Shown piece after piece: positions 5,211-5,266 of a stretch of DNA of 5,266 nucleotides; within the stretch, counting starts at the first letter, position 1; the number at the start of each line of letters is the position of its first letter. The position numbers and the translations under genes were made by a program. The notes beneath the pieces are model-generated. The model saw only the letters and a list, made by a program, of their open reading frames with translations, made no database searches and was not told the origin of the DNA. The stretch comes from Desulfobulbaceae bacterium (GTDB lineage: Bacteria; Desulfobacterota; Desulfobulbia; Desulfobulbales; Desulfobulbaceae). The stretch covers positions 1 to 5,266 of the forward strand of contig JALXCX010000291.1 of NCBI GenBank assembly GCA_026990725.1, read 5' to 3'.

Positions 5211-5266
5211 GGTTAGGAGCAGATGCTGAATAACGGTTTCTGCTGAAATCGATGATCCCTTAAGCC

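Overview
The window carries three confident genes, all on the minus strand: clpS (adaptor), clpA (AAA+ unfoldase of the ClpAP protease) and, further downstream, a 536-residue outer-membrane beta-barrel protein of the DUF3373 type. The barrel family, the tandem clpS-clpA pair and the intermediate base composition suggest a Gram-negative member of the Desulfobacterota (Desulfuromonas/Geobacter/Desulfobulbus-like). No rRNA or other taxonomic marker is present, so this is an inference.

Layout from right to left, in the direction of transcription. Bases 5139-5266 are a non-coding leader with a candidate promoter for clpS and an interrupted hairpin. clpS (5138-4752) and clpA (4726-2456) are 25 bases apart and look like one operon. 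ClpS would deliver N-degron substrates to ClpA, which unfolds them for ClpP; clpP is not in the window. Nine bases after the clpA stop there is a strong interrupted hairpin (2447-2405), probably the end of the operon although its U-tract is poor.

Immediately beyond it lies a 153-bp element with no protein-coding capacity (2232-2384). It has perfect 12-bp terminal inverted repeats beginning GTAA, an exact 8-bp flanking direct repeat (AAATTTTT) and a large internal palindrome. This is the architecture of a MITE, and the end sequence plus duplication length fit the IS66 family. It is the most interesting object in the window.

Bases 1913-2228 are AT-rich towards the barrel gene. They hold several short perfect palindromes, candidate promoter and operator sites for the barrel gene, and a possible 38-codon ORF on the plus strand. 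The barrel gene (1899-289) has a strong ribosome-binding site and ends in a textbook intrinsic terminator (255-230). Left of that, an unrecognised minus-strand reading frame may enter from 162 and run off the window edge. I see no CRISPR array, tRNA, defence system or complete transposase gene.
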